From: an uncultured Actinobaculum sp. | GTDB taxonomy: Bacteria; Actinomycetota; Actinomycetes; Actinomycetales; Actinomycetaceae | NCBI GenBank assembly: GCA_938020505.1 | Contig: CALIHR010000047.1 | Coordinates: 3,528 to 67,527 of the forward strand | Reading direction: 5' to 3' | DNA: 64,000 nucleotides | In this document: one piece after another, positions 41,214-50,771 of the stretch | Layout of the letters: every line of letters starts with the position of its first letter | How positions within the stretch are numbered: the stretch's first letter is position 1 | The notes under the pieces: generated by a model | Told to the model about the DNA's origin: nothing | Seen by the model: only the letters and a program-made list of their open reading frames with translations | Databases searched by the model: none | Position numbers and translations under genes: made by a program

Positions 41214-41536
41214 GCTGCCTCCTTCTTGCGAGCCCCGCGCACTCGGACGTTCCGAGACGCGGACGTGCTTCGCCGACCCGTCAAGAATGCGAAAGGCAGC
41301 TTGGTTTTTCCAATGTTTTATCCGAAACTTTTCTGAAAATCGACTTGAACTTTGTTTTACGTTGAGCAATGCGGCTCGGACGCGATCAACCCGGCCGCGC
41401 CAGACGCGCTTGAAACCGGCGTATCTAAGAGGGCAAATCCCGCTTTAGGCAGGCGAATCCCGCGGAACGCCTGGAAATGTTCCGCGGGATTCGCGTCTGG
41501 GAGGCGGGCGGCGGGCAGGGCCCGCGCAGATTCGCC
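41214..41536. other. Intergenic region between the two operon copies
   Basis: 323 bp. The right part holds the terminator hairpin of copy 2 (41453-41494). The left part (about 41285-41365) is AT-rich and probably carries the copy 1 promoter; GATAAAAC on the minus strand near 41315 is a -10-like word. No gene is supported. Confidence 0.6.
41453..41494 (-). terminator. 16-bp-arm hairpin after operon copy 2
   Basis: Perfect 16-bp arms (41453-41468 and 41479-41494), 10-nt loop, 42 bp downstream of the copy 2 lipoprotein stop. Confidence 0.75.
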
Positions 41537-43048
41537 CTACTTGAACTCCCCGGCCTTGGCCTTGGCGATCTCGTGGCCGTCGACGACGATCTTGTATTCC
41601 TTGCCCTTCGCTATGTCGGCGGAGGAGAAGAAGATCGAGCTGACGTCCTTCGTCGGCGTGTGCTTGGCCAGTTCCTTGCCCCCCGATTCGACGACGGTCA
41701 CGGTGGTCTGCGCCTTGACCGCGGCATCGACCTTGATCGCCGTCTGGGAGGAGCCCGACGACGGCGTTTCGTCCATGCCCGCGGGGCCCGCGGCAAACAG
41801 GGTGCCGCCGTCGATTTCGAGGCCGGTCTCGGCGTCGAGCGAGGCCGCGCGCGCGTCGGTGGGGCCGTAGATCGTCATCTTTCCGCCGCCGATGTAGGCG
41901 GCGCCATTGGAGTCGAAGCCGTCGCCTCCGGTGTCCAGACGCCACTCGCCCCCGGAGACGGCGAGCCACGGCCTGACGCCGGTCGCGTTGACGCCGTCGT
42001 CGGTCGTTTTGACGTCGGCCTTGCCCCCTGCAAGGAGGACGTGCGCCGCCTCGATGCCCTCCTTGGAACCCGCGATCTTGATATTGCCGCCGGCGACGAC
42101 GACCTCGGTTTTCGCGTTCACAGCATTGGACGAACCGCCGTTGACGGTCAGGTCGCCGCCCGTGACGAGCACGTATCCGCGGCCCGACTTGGTCTCGTTT
42201 TCGGACTTGATGCCGTTGCGCTTGCCGTTGACGTTGAGCGTGCCGCCGGCTATCACCACGTAGTCCTGGCCGCGCACGGCGTCGTCGGGGGCGCTGACGC
42301 TGATCTTCCCGCCGGTCACGACGAGGCCGTCGGAGCTGGAGATGCCGTCGTTGGCGTTTCCGGTGACCTTAAGCTCGCCCTTGCCGCCTACGGTGAGGTC
42401 CGCGGCCGACGCGAGGGCGGCTGACGGGCCGCTGGCCTTGCCGGCGTAGCTCGACGTGTCGGACAGGCTGTTGGAGGTGCCCTCCGCGGCGATGACGACG
42501 GCCTCGTCGGCCGTCTCGATCCGAATGGCCGAGTCCTTGGACGAGGAGATGTTGGCGTTTTTGAGCACAATCTTCACCTTCGCCGTGGTCGGCGCCTCGA
42601 CCGTGACCGTCCCGTTGAAGGATCCTGAGAGCACGTAGGTGCCGTCCTGCTTGATGGTCACAGCGTCCTGCGTGGCGCTCGCGCCCTTGCCCGAAACCTT
42701 CGGCGTGCCGTCGAGCTGGATCGTCGTCGCGGACGCCTCCTTGTAATCGGTGTCGTTGGAATCGGCGTGCGGCTTTTGGTTCTCCGCCATGATCGCCTCG
42801 GGGGTGGCGCCGTTCGGCTTGACGGACGAAGCGTAAATGTCGCCTCCCGTGGGGACTTTCTTTCCGGAGACGTTGCGCAACGAATCGAGGATCTTCAACC
42901 CGTCGGTCTCACCGGAGCCAACAATCGACGATCCCTTGGACGTCGATTTCGATCCGCTCGGGTCCGACTTTCCGTCGCCGCAACCGGCCAAGGCGAGGCC
43001 CGCGACGGCGAGGGCCGCCGCCGCGTTTCTTTGGATTTTCCCGGTCAT
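41537..43048 (-). CDS. Cthe_2159-like beta-helix lipoprotein (copy 2)
   Basis: A 503-residue paralogue of the lipoprotein at 38207-39772. It has a signal peptide with lipobox LAGC, Ser/Lys linker, MAENQKPHADSND motif shared with copy 1, and beta-helix turns such as SSSDGLVVTGGKISV and RGQDYVVIAGGTLNV. It shares order and orientation with a VTC and a DUF4956 gene. Many positions differ from copy 1, so the two may bind different ligands. Confidence 0.82.
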   Translation of the reverse strand: MTGKIQRNAAAALAVAGLALAGCGDGKSDPSGSKSTSKGSSIVGSGETDGLKILDSLRNVSGKKVPTGGDIYASSVKPNGATPEAIMAENQKPHADSNDTDYKEASATTIQLDGTPKVSGKGASATQDAVTIKQDGTYVLSGSFNGTVTVEAPTTAKVKIVLKNANISSSKDSAIRIETADEAVVIAAEGTSNSLSDTSSYAGKASGPSAALASAADLTVGGKGELKVTGNANDGISSSDGLVVTGGKISVSAPDDAVRGQDYVVIAGGTLNVNGKRNGIKSENETKSGRGYVLVTGGDLTVNGGSSNAVNAKTEVVVAGGNIKIAGSKEGIEAAHVLLAGGKADVKTTDDGVNATGVRPWLAVSGGEWRLDTGGDGFDSNGAAYIGGGKMTIYGPTDARAASLDAETGLEIDGGTLFAAGPAGMDETPSSGSSQTAIKVDAAVKAQTTVTVVESGGKELAKHTPTKDVSSIFFSSADIAKGKEYKIVVDGHEIAKAKAGEFK

Positions 43049-43055
43049 CGGATAG

Positions 43056-43919
43056 CTATCTCCTTACTCCTAGTTTGGTCATTGTCGAATGCCAGCGGTT
43101 GGCCGGCAGTTCGGGATGGACGATTGCCGTGCCAATGGCGTATTTGGACACTCGGGACGGCCGTATGCCGCGGGACCACAGCCACCGGTCGGCGTCGGAC
43201 GTGCGTCCGCTCGATTTGGTTTCGACGACCACTTCGGGGAACTCGAATCCGGAGGCCTCTCCGGGGCCCGCAAGCACGAGGCCCTGGTCGATCGTCAACC
43301 TGGAGTCGTCGGGAAGGCAGAGCGTCGAGCGCCGGTAGTACGAGCGGCTCGACGGCACAAGGCTCGCCAGGGTTCTGAACCCCTCCCTGTGAGTCGCCGT
43401 GACGCCGCGGCGAACGAGCAGCTTCGCCGCCCAGGGGAGCACCTCCGAACGCGTGAGCGGTTCGGCGGGGTCGCCGCGGTAGGAATGTCCCTTCGAGCGG
43501 ACGTCCTCCAGCCGCAGGCGGTCTTTGACGTTTTGGCCGCGCCCGGACCGCGTCTTGAGCTCCATGAAGTGCAGTCCCGAATCGAGGTAGACACGGGAGC
43601 GGAGCTTGAAACGCCGACGGCGCTTAGTGGCGGCCGCGCGGTAAAGGGCGAAGTCCGATGTGTCGTAGTAATCCGAGAGGTAACTGAAAGTCTGAAGCCC
43701 GTCGATCGTCAAGGCGCAGGCCCCGATGTCGCAGAGAAAGCCGACCATCTCGGCGACCGTCCTGTCTGGAACGAGGTACTTGCGGTCGGTCCGTTTGAGC
43801 AGCTCAGCCCGTGCGGACAGCTCGCGGAGGGAGATCTCCGGAAAGCCGAGCAGCTCGAATCCGCCTTTCCTCGAACTCGATTTCACTTCGGCTTCGCCTG
43901 CAATGGACATAACGGCCAT
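43056..43919 (-). CDS. VTC-domain protein (copy 2)
   Basis: A 287-residue paralogue of the VTC protein at 39769-40629, with the same tunnel motifs (KRTDRKYLVPD, LYRAAATKRRRRFKLRSRVY, HFMELKTRSGRG, VVVETKSSGR, SKYAIG). TGATG coupling to the DUF4956 gene; a second ATG at 43910 is an alternative start. The N-terminal 25 residues differ fully from copy 1. Confidence 0.85.
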   Translation of the reverse strand: MAVMSIAGEAEVKSSSRKGGFELLGFPEISLRELSARAELLKRTDRKYLVPDRTVAEMVGFLCDIGACALTIDGLQTFSYLSDYYDTSDFALYRAAATKRRRRFKLRSRVYLDSGLHFMELKTRSGRGQNVKDRLRLEDVRSKGHSYRGDPAEPLTRSEVLPWAAKLLVRRGVTATHREGFRTLASLVPSSRSYYRRSTLCLPDDSRLTIDQGLVLAGPGEASGFEFPEVVVETKSSGRTSDADRWLWSRGIRPSRVSKYAIGTAIVHPELPANRWHSTMTKLGVRR

Positions 43920-44500
43920 CAGGCGGCCCTCAACGACTTCGTCTCCCGGATCTGGGCCCGCCCCTTCGAGCAGCGGACGTCGACCATGGTGGAATCGTTG
44001 ACGTAATCGAGCCTGACGATGCTCACCTCCCGCACTTTCATGTCGGTGCGGCGCTCGATGTATCGCGCAAGCTCTTCTGGATCGGAAAGAGCCTTGTCCG
44101 CAACAAGCGTCATGTGGCTCGAACCCGTCATCACCAGCTTCGAATCGGCCACCGCGAGGGTCAGGATGATCGCGGCGATGAGCAGCGCCGCAATGCGCAG
44201 GGACATGCCCTCGCCCATTCCGCCGATGAGCCCGATGGCGAGCGCGGCGAAGTAGTAGGCCACCTCGACCTGGCTCAGCTCGGTCGAGCGCAGACGGATG
44301 ATCGAGAGCACGCCGAACAGGCCGAGCCCCAGCCCGGCGCCCACAGTCGCCGTGGCCAGAGCCGTGGTCACGGCGAAAACTCCGATGTTGACGCCCAGGA
44401 GGGCGACGGCGAGGTCTTTGCGCCGGTGTCGCGGATAGTACAGCGCGAACGCCAGTGCCCCAATCGCTGTGAGGTCGACGGCGAAAAGGGGATAGTTCAT
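43919..44500 (-). CDS. DUF4956 membrane protein (copy 2)
   Basis: A 193-residue paralogue of the protein at 40629-41213, with helices in the same places and the C-terminal VREVSIVRLDYVNDSTMVDVRC. GGAG lies 6 nt before ATG. First gene of operon copy 2. Confidence 0.85.
   Translation of the reverse strand: MNYPLFAVDLTAIGALAFALYYPRHRRKDLAVALLGVNIGVFAVTTALATATVGAGLGLGLFGVLSIIRLRSTELSQVEVAYYFAALAIGLIGGMGEGMSLRIAALLIAAIILTLAVADSKLVMTGSSHMTLVADKALSDPEELARYIERRTDMKVREVSIVRLDYVNDSTMVDVRCSKGRAQIRETKSLRAA
44220..44371. repeat. 152-bp stretch identical to 40933-41084
   Basis: Second member of the identical pair inside the DUF4956 paralogues. Confidence 0.95.
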
Positions 44501-45250
44501 GGATATCTCCTGTCGTGGTCTTTCATCGCCGCCCCGCGCGAGGCGGAGGCCGGCCCCAGAAGGTTGCATGGTTTTCTTCTGCGGTTTGCCGCGACGCCCG
44601 ACGCCGTCGTCGAACGGCTCAGGCCCTCGTTGCCTGACCCTTTCCGAACTCTGGACGGGTGCGCGCAGAGACGGTTGACGGCGGGGCGACCGCTGAAGGT
44701 GGGGACGGAAGCCGCACGCCTCGGATCCGGCATGGTCGTTGTGCGATGAAGTTATTTAAGTTGTGGAAGTGTGGACCGCTTCAATCCAGCTAAGGACAGC
44801 GTGCCAGAGATCGACTTCATTTTCTAGTGTCTGCGACACACTGAGTTTGCACCGGCGAATCGGCGATTCTTCCCCGATGACAAGTATTCATTGATATTTC
44901 GACAATTTAGAGATTGATTTCGACATGAGCGAAAATCGAATGTCGCCAATTTGCGACACAGCTGTCGCCGGCGGTTTGGCGCGCTGGACCGATCTGAGCT
45001 TCGGGCAGACCAGAGGAAGCGGGGCCGCTGAAGCCGGCGGACGCACGAGCGTTGCACATGCGCACGGCCCGGGCGGAGTCGAAGCGTTGCATACGCGCAC
45101 GGACGCAGGTGGAGCTGAATGGTATCTCAGCTTTGCCCTTGCGGGACTTCACGCTACTATAAGTCTGCACTTCGAAGTCGTTCACGCCGAGGGGCATCGG
45201 GTGCAATCCGGATCGCCACGAGACCGGAAATATCGAGAGAAAGGAGAGCG
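44501..45250. other. 750-bp intergenic region between DUF4956 copy 2 and DUF4190 gene
   Basis: No gene is supported; frames here have no start site or family match. Positions about 44745-44960 are AT-richer and contain an inverted repeat GTGTC-TGC-GACAC (44827-44839). The region should hold divergent promoters for the DUF4956 operon and the DUF4190 gene. Confidence 0.55.
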
Positions 45251-45700
45251 ATGTCGCTGCCAAACGAAGACCCGCAGCAAAGATCGTCGCCAAACGAGAA
45301 CCCACAGGGCGTCCCACAGGCAGGCAGCCAAGGCCTTCCACAGCCGCAGACGCCCATTTTCCCCCAGAACCAGGGCTCCTTCCCCCAAGGACAGGCGCCG
45401 CCCCCCGCGGGCTACAGAGGCCCCCAGCCGGTCGCCAGCGGAATGAACCCCCTGGCAATTGCGTCGTTGGCGTGCAGCATTCTGGGCATCGTGAGCGGCC
45501 TGTTCGGGATCCCAGCCTTGGCCCTCCTCTTGCCCATTGTGGGCGTCATCCTCGGACACGTCGCTCTCAACGACATCCGAAAGACGGGCAAGGGAGGCAA
45601 GCCCGAAGCCATCGCAGGCACGGTGATCGGCTACATCGCGACCCTTTTTGCGGTGCTCGTGCTCACGATTTTGAAAGGAATCGCGGACATCTTCGGATAA
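45251..45700 (+). CDS. DUF4190-type membrane protein
   Basis: A 149-residue protein: Pro/Gln-rich cytoplasmic N-terminus (about 1-58), then two membrane helices (about 60-90 and 115-145) joined by GHVALNDIRKTGKGGKPEA, the DUF4190 hallmark. AAAGGAG lies 4 nt before ATG. It heads a row of related but damaged genes to 47932. Function unknown. Confidence 0.85.
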   Translation: MSLPNEDPQQRSSPNENPQGVPQAGSQGLPQPQTPIFPQNQGSFPQGQAPPPAGYRGPQPVASGMNPLAIASLACSILGIVSGLFGIPALALLLPIVGVILGHVALNDIRKTGKGGKPEAIAGTVIGYIATLFAVLVLTILKGIADIFG

Positions 45701-46345
45701 GGCCCGTGCGACGCCGGACGTGCGACCCGCCTGGCGCACTCAGGGCAGTCCAGGGCGGCGCACTTCAGACTGCAAGCGCCCGGGCAATCTATATTCAGAA
45801 TCTGGATTCACATTCGGTGCGGGGCTCAGAACGCCATTCTGGGCCCCGCTCCGCGTTCCCCGCGGCCGCCCCAACCGCCATACGCCCGAACCCGTCACAG
45901 GCCGACCCGTTGTGTACGCCCGAACCCGTCACAGGCCGACCCGTTGTACGCCCGAACCCGCCCCGTCGTACGCCCGAACCCGCCCCATGCCCCAACCAAT
46001 GCGTTCCTGTCTCTCGCGGGTATCGACACAGGCACGCCGCGAATGCCGTCAACGCCCTTGTGGCCAGAGACATACACGCATATCATCGTTCTAATTACAT
46101 CTCCGCGGGGCGAGGGCAGAACGCCTGCCCTCAAGAGGAATCAAACGGCGCAGCGACGTCGGATGAAATTCCTGTTTTCGCCCGCAAGTTAGCCGAAGAC
46201 AGCGAGCAAGGCTGAAACGGGCGGTCGACTGAGCGAAGACAACGTCACAACGGCCGCTCGCGGCACCGCCGCATAGATAACGAAACTCAAAAAGCACAAA
46301 TGCATGCGAAACTAAAATTAAGAAATCGAAAATAAGGATTTCACC
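45701..46345. other. Intergenic region containing a tandem repeat
   Basis: 645 bp without a supported gene. The array at 45881-45990 lies in the middle. The last 140 bp before the next start are AT-rich and likely hold a promoter. Confidence 0.6.
45881..45990. repeat. TACGCCCGAACCCG tandem array
   Basis: Two 32-bp units (45881-45912 and 45915-45946, identical) followed by two shorter 22-bp units (45947-45968, 45969-45990). All begin TACGCCCGAACCCG. Two period lengths in one array suggest successive slippage events. Confidence 0.9.
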
Positions 46346-47004
46346 ATGCCAGTCCCAAACGAATGGATTTCGAAGGAAAATGCAAACGGCGGCCACTGTC
46401 CTTCGAACGAAGATCAGGGCAACGGTCTCGGTTGGGAGTTTTATGATCAAAACTGGCCTAACCAGGCCCAAGGCTCCTATATGCAGGATTCCCAGATGCA
46501 AAATCCTCAAACGCCTATACTAAGTTCCTATGGACAGGTTTCGTCCCCTTATGGGCTCGCCTCCGCCGACTATGGATCCGCACTCGACAACTATGGATCC
46601 GTCCCCGACAGTTATGGGCTCGCCCCCGACAGTTATGGGCTCGCCCCCGGCAGCTACTGGCAAACTCAGGGGCCGCCCGCCGGGCGCCGGCCGAATTCTC
46701 CCTACGGCATAGCGCCGCAGCCTTATCAACAATGGGATTCGTCCCGCCGCACTCCCGGAAAACGAGCTCGCTCGCCATCTGCTCACTCGCCTTCAGCCTT
46801 TGCGGATGGATTCTGAGCCTTTGCGGATGGATACCGGCCTGGCTCGTCCTCCTGCCGGCAGGAATCATCTGCGGACACTGCGCGTTGTATTCCATCCAAA
46901 GAACCGGCAAGCCGGGAGTGGTCCTGGCCTGCGCGGGATCGATATTCGGGTACCTGGGGCTCATCTTCGTGCCGCCCATTATTCTCGCATTGGCACACCG
47001 CTGA
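46346..47004 (+). pseudogene. DUF4190-type gene broken by a frameshift
   Basis: It starts well (ATG with AAGGA 7 nt upstream) and encodes a Tyr/Ser/Pro/Gly-rich N-terminus with tandem SYGLAPD-like repeats. The hydrophobic DUF4190 domain (SLAICSLAFSLCGW, then CGHCALYSIQRTGKPG and a second helix, ending 47004) is in another frame. The shift lies about 46700-46755. Without it the protein would be about 219 residues. A 17-bp repeat (46795-46811 and 46816-46832) duplicates part of the first helix. Confidence 0.7.
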
Positions 47005-47122
47005 TAGGGGCTACGCCAATGAAACGGCCGCCGCATACCGGGCTGCCGCCGCGGCGTCGGGACCGCGTCCGATACGACGAACAGAGTCGCTGCACCTTGT
47101 ATTCACCGCATTGGAGAACAGC

Positions 47123-47341
47123 ATGTCCGAACCGGACAGCGGCGCCTCGCCCGGTCGAACGGACCCCGAATCGAACCACGCCGCCTCGCCCGCGCGTGCG
47201 AGCGCCGCGGATGTCGGCAGCGGCCCCGCCCCATACGGCAGGATGGGCATTCTCGCTCTGTGCTCGCTTGCCCGTCCCGCCGGCACTCGTTATGCTCAGC
47301 GCATACTGAACCCCGCCAAAGGGCATCGAGGGAATGCCTAG
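47123..47341 (+). pseudogene. Truncated DUF4190-type gene remnant
   Basis: ATG preceded by GGAG at 6 nt and a DUF4190-like N-terminal linker leading to MGILALCSLA, the start of the first helix. The rest of the domain is missing; the frame ends at 47341 in unrelated sequence. A short hydrophobic fragment continues in another frame to 47309. It looks like a deletion remnant. Confidence 0.6.
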
Positions 47342-47465
47342 ACACTTTTCCCTCAAGCGTGCGCACGGCACTCTGTTTCAGGTTTTGAAGGGCGATCACA
47401 CTAGCATCCCTTCCCGGCCGCAGTTCGGCCACCAGACGATCAAGACGTCTGGGAGAAGGGCATCG

Positions 47466-47932
47466 ATGTCAGCGACGCACGACGGCCTCCAGGCGGCAAA
47501 CCCCGCGCAATCATCCCAGGCTGCCGATTCCGCCGGAGAACAGGGTGATTCCGCTGCCGAGCAGGTTGCCTCCATTGCCGAGCAGAGCGGGCTTCCTCAA
47601 GGTCAAGCCCCTCGGACGCCGGTTCGCGAAGGCTCCCAGCCGACCGCCCCGGGGAGTCCCTTTGCAGCGGCGTCGCCGGCATTCAGCTTTCTGAGCCTCG
47701 GAGCGGTTGCGTGCATGCTTTCGGCTGCAATATCGCCTTGCCTCCTCCTCATTTTCCCCCGTTTGCCTCCATACCGGGGATCGTTACCGGCCACATCGCA
47801 CTGGGCGGCGGCCGAAAGGCGGGCAACACACGCAAGGCCTTGGCGTGCATGGCCCTCGCCTACGTCGCGGCCGCCCTCACGATATCCCTGTCCTCCTTCT
47901 TGGCGTACGCACTCTCCGACGGCCTTCGGTGA
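47466..47932 (+). pseudogene. DUF4190-type gene with frameshift at a poly-C run
   Basis: It opens with MSATHDGLQAANPAQ (GAAGGG upstream), and the first helix reads in frame to about 47750. The second part (GIVTGHIALGGGRKAG, then a membrane helix ending SDGLR at 47932) continues in a different frame. The change lies near TTTTCCCCCG (about 47753-47762), so a single-base slip in the C5 run would restore a protein of about 155 residues. Confidence 0.7.
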
Positions 47933-48141
47933 GACCGACGCCGACGGCGCCAACCGGCTTGCTCCCTTTTGACAGCCGAGCTTTGACAGCCCGAGTTCTT
48001 GGCAATCTGGGTTCTTGGTAATCTAGGTTCGCGGTCAATGGGCGGCTGTCGAAGCCGACCGGAACGCCGTTCCGGACCGCGCATTGCGTTTGCCGCAGGC
48101 GCCTGAAACCGCACCGATGCTTCAACGACCGGAAGAAAGGC

Positions 48142-49608
48142 GTGCAGGTGGCCAGAGAGTTCGACTTCGATTCGTTCATTGACCGCGAGAACACGGAGTC
48201 GTTGAAATGGGACGCCCGTGAGCGCCGCGGGTACCCCGAGACGGTTCTGCCCATGTGGGTTGCGGACATGGACCATCGGACGGCCCCCGCCGTCGTCCAG
48301 GCGCTTCACGAGCGCGTCGCCCACGGAATCTTCGGGTACACGAGTCCGGACGCGTCCTATTTCGAGACGGTCGCCGCCTGGCAGTCCCGCCGCTTCGGGT
48401 GGGAGGTCGACCCGATGTCAATCGTCGCCGCCGGAGGCGTGATTCCGGCTCTGGCATACGCCGTCAGGGCCTTCACGGAGCCCGGCGACGGCGTCGTCAT
48501 CGAGGAGCCCGTCTACTACCCTTTCCGTTCGATCCTCGAAAACAACGGCCGCACCGCGGTCAACGCGCCTCTCGTGCGCAATAGGAAGGGGCGATACGTT
48601 CGGGATCTCGCCGTCCTCGAGGCCACGTTCGTCGCCTCCGGCGCGCGGACGATGATCCTGTGCAACCCCCACAATCCGGTCGGCCGGGTGTGGACCCGCA
48701 AGGAGCTGCTCGGGCTGGCCGACCTCGCCGCAAAACTCGACGCCCTCATTCTCTCGGACGAGATCCACGCCGATCTGACCTATCCGGGCATCCGCACAAC
48801 GCCGTTCTCCTCGCTGCCGGAAATGTCCAATCGAACGGTGACCTTCACGTCGCCGTCGAAGTCCTTCAACCTCGCCGGGCTCCAGCTCGCCAACATCGTC
48901 ATCCCCGACCGGAAACGGCGGCAGGACTTCATCCGCGAGTCAAACGCCGCGGGCTACAGCCAACCGAACGCCCTCGGCCTGGCCGCCTGCCGCGCCGCCT
49001 ACGAAGAGGGCGAGGAATGGCTCGACGCCTTCCGAGAGCACATGGCGGAAAACCTGGAATTTCTGGCGACGGCGCTCGAGGGAATCGACGGGATCAAGCT
49101 CATCAAGCCCGAGGGCACGTACCTTCCCTGGCTCGACTGCCGCAAGCTGATCCACAATCTGGGGATCGAGGCAGGCGAGCTTGACGAGTTCATGGTCAAC
49201 GAAGCGGACCTTTGGCTCGACGACGGCGCCATTTTTGGAGACGAAGGCCTCGGGTACACCCGCATCAACATCGCCTGCCCGCGCAGCACACTGAAAGAGG
49301 CGGTCGATCGGCTCAGGCGGGCCGTCGAGGCGCAATCGGTGTCCGACGACGAGTCCGCCCCTTCCCCCGCAGAGGCCACATTCGAAACGGCGCCGATCGA
49401 CGCCGAGGCCCCCGCTGACTCTGGGACCTCATCCGACTCGGCTGCGTCCGCCGATTCCGCGGTTTCAGCCGATTCCGCCGCGCCAAAGGACTCTCAGGCG
49501 CCAACCGATCCAGCGACGCCGACGGATCCTGAAGCCCCCGAGGATTCTCAGGGCGCCTCGCGGGCGCAGAAGGACGAGGCCGCCGAGCGGACGGAGGGGG
49601 ATTCGTGA
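48142..49608 (+). CDS. MalY/PatB-type PLP-dependent C-S lyase
   Basis: A 488-residue fold-type I enzyme. Family motifs: LPMWVADMDHRTAPAV, NPHNPVGRVW, LSDEIHADLTY, and the PLP lysine in TSPSKSFNLAGLQ. It should release sulfide or homocysteine from cystathionine/cysteine. The catalytic part ends at about residue 395; the last about 90 residues are an acidic Ser/Ala/Asp/Pro-rich tail (repeats of the ADSA type) absent from usual members. GTG start with GAAAGG upstream. The next gene overlaps by 4 bp. Confidence 0.9.
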   Translation: MQVAREFDFDSFIDRENTESLKWDARERRGYPETVLPMWVADMDHRTAPAVVQALHERVAHGIFGYTSPDASYFETVAAWQSRRFGWEVDPMSIVAAGGVIPALAYAVRAFTEPGDGVVIEEPVYYPFRSILENNGRTAVNAPLVRNRKGRYVRDLAVLEATFVASGARTMILCNPHNPVGRVWTRKELLGLADLAAKLDALILSDEIHADLTYPGIRTTPFSSLPEMSNRTVTFTSPSKSFNLAGLQLANIVIPDRKRRQDFIRESNAAGYSQPNALGLAACRAAYEEGEEWLDAFREHMAENLEFLATALEGIDGIKLIKPEGTYLPWLDCRKLIHNLGIEAGELDEFMVNEADLWLDDGAIFGDEGLGYTRINIACPRSTLKEAVDRLRRAVEAQSVSDDESAPSPAEATFETAPIDAEAPADSGTSSDSAASADSAVSADSAAPKDSQAPTDPATPTDPEAPEDSQGASRAQKDEAAERTEGDS

Positions 49609-50771
49609 GCGCTCACGACGAAGCCTCCCGCGGCGACGAAGCCTCCCGCGGCGAAAAGGCCGAAAAGGCCTCGCGCCGCGCCGAGACGGTTCTTGCGCAT
49701 ATCGGCACGTCGAGCGACCCGGGCACCGGCGCGCTGACTACGCCCATCTACCTTTCCACGGCCTACGCCCACCCGGGGCTGGGCGCCTCAACGGGATACG
49801 ACTACACCCGCACGGCCAACCCGACCCGCGACGTCCTGCAAAGCGCGCTCGCGCAGATCGAAGGCGGCACGGCGGGATTCGCGACGTCGTCGGGAATGGC
49901 GGCGGCCGAGCTCGTCGTCTCCCTGGCGGCCCCCGGCTCGCGGATCGTCGCCGCCGAAGACATCTACGGCGGGACGTATCGCTACTTCGACGAGCTCGCC
50001 AAGACCGGCGTCTACAACGTGGATTTCGCTACGGGCGAACAAGGCCTGTGCGCCGCCCTGTCCAGGCCGGCAGGCCTCGTCTTCATCGAAACGCCCACCA
50101 ACCCGATGATGGTCGAGATCGACGTCGAGCGAATCGTCGATCTGGGCCATCGGGCGGGCGCGATCGTGGCCGTCGACAACACCTTCTACACGCCGATCTT
50201 CCAGAGGCCTTTGGAATCGGGGGCCGACGTCGTCCTTCACTCCGCCACGAAGTACCTGGGCGGGCACAACGACGTCTTGGCGGGCGCCGTGATCGTCTCC
50301 CGCGAGGACCTCGCCGAGAAGCTGGCCGTTCGCCTCAATATGACGGGCGCGACCCTCAGCCCCTTCGACAGCTGGCTGCTCATGCGCGGCATGAAGACGC
50401 TTGCCCTGCGCATGGAGCGCCACCAGGACAACGCGCGAAAGGTCGCGGCCGCCCTCGAAAAGAGCCCCCTCATCGACCGCGTGCACTACACCGGCAGGGG
50501 CGGAATGATGAGCTTCGTCCCGAACGAGTCCGTGGACATGCCGAAGGCCCTCGAATCGGTGCGCATCTTCACATTCGCCGAATCCCTCGGCGGCGTCGAA
50601 TCGCTCATCACATGCCCGGCCGTCCAGACGCACGCAGACGTCCCGCGGGAGAGGCGAATGGGCTACGGGCTGACGGACGACCTGCTCCGCCTGAGCGTCG
50701 GCCTGGAGCATTGGCGGGACCTCGTCGACGACCTGCTCAGAGCGCTCGAGGTCAGCATTCGACGACGTTGA
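49605..50771 (+). CDS. Cys/Met metabolism PLP-dependent enzyme (cystathionine gamma-synthase/lyase type)
   Basis: A 388-residue enzyme with YSRT-like GYDYTRTANPTRD, FIETPTNPMM, DNTFYTPIFQRPL and the PLP lysine in HSATKYLGGHND. It cannot be assigned to MetB, MetC or CGL from sequence alone. The GTGA overlap with the C-S lyase gene points to one pathway in sulfur amino acid turnover. The first 25 residues contain a duplicated DEASRG (18-bp tandem repeat at 49617-49652). Its 3' end overlaps convergent sdaA by 20 bp. Confidence 0.88.
   Translation: MSAHDEASRGDEASRGEKAEKASRRAETVLAHIGTSSDPGTGALTTPIYLSTAYAHPGLGASTGYDYTRTANPTRDVLQSALAQIEGGTAGFATSSGMAAAELVVSLAAPGSRIVAAEDIYGGTYRYFDELAKTGVYNVDFATGEQGLCAALSRPAGLVFIETPTNPMMVEIDVERIVDLGHRAGAIVAVDNTFYTPIFQRPLESGADVVLHSATKYLGGHNDVLAGAVIVSREDLAEKLAVRLNMTGATLSPFDSWLLMRGMKTLALRMERHQDNARKVAAALEKSPLIDRVHYTGRGGMMSFVPNESVDMPKALESVRIFTFAESLGGVESLITCPAVQTHADVPRERRMGYGLTDDLLRLSVGLEHWRDLVDDLLRALEVSIRRR

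Noticed and set aside
46346..46832. Programmed frameshift in the DUF4190-type gene
   Set aside because: No slippery heptamer or downstream pseudoknot is evident near 46700-46755, and neighbouring copies are also damaged, so decay is simpler.
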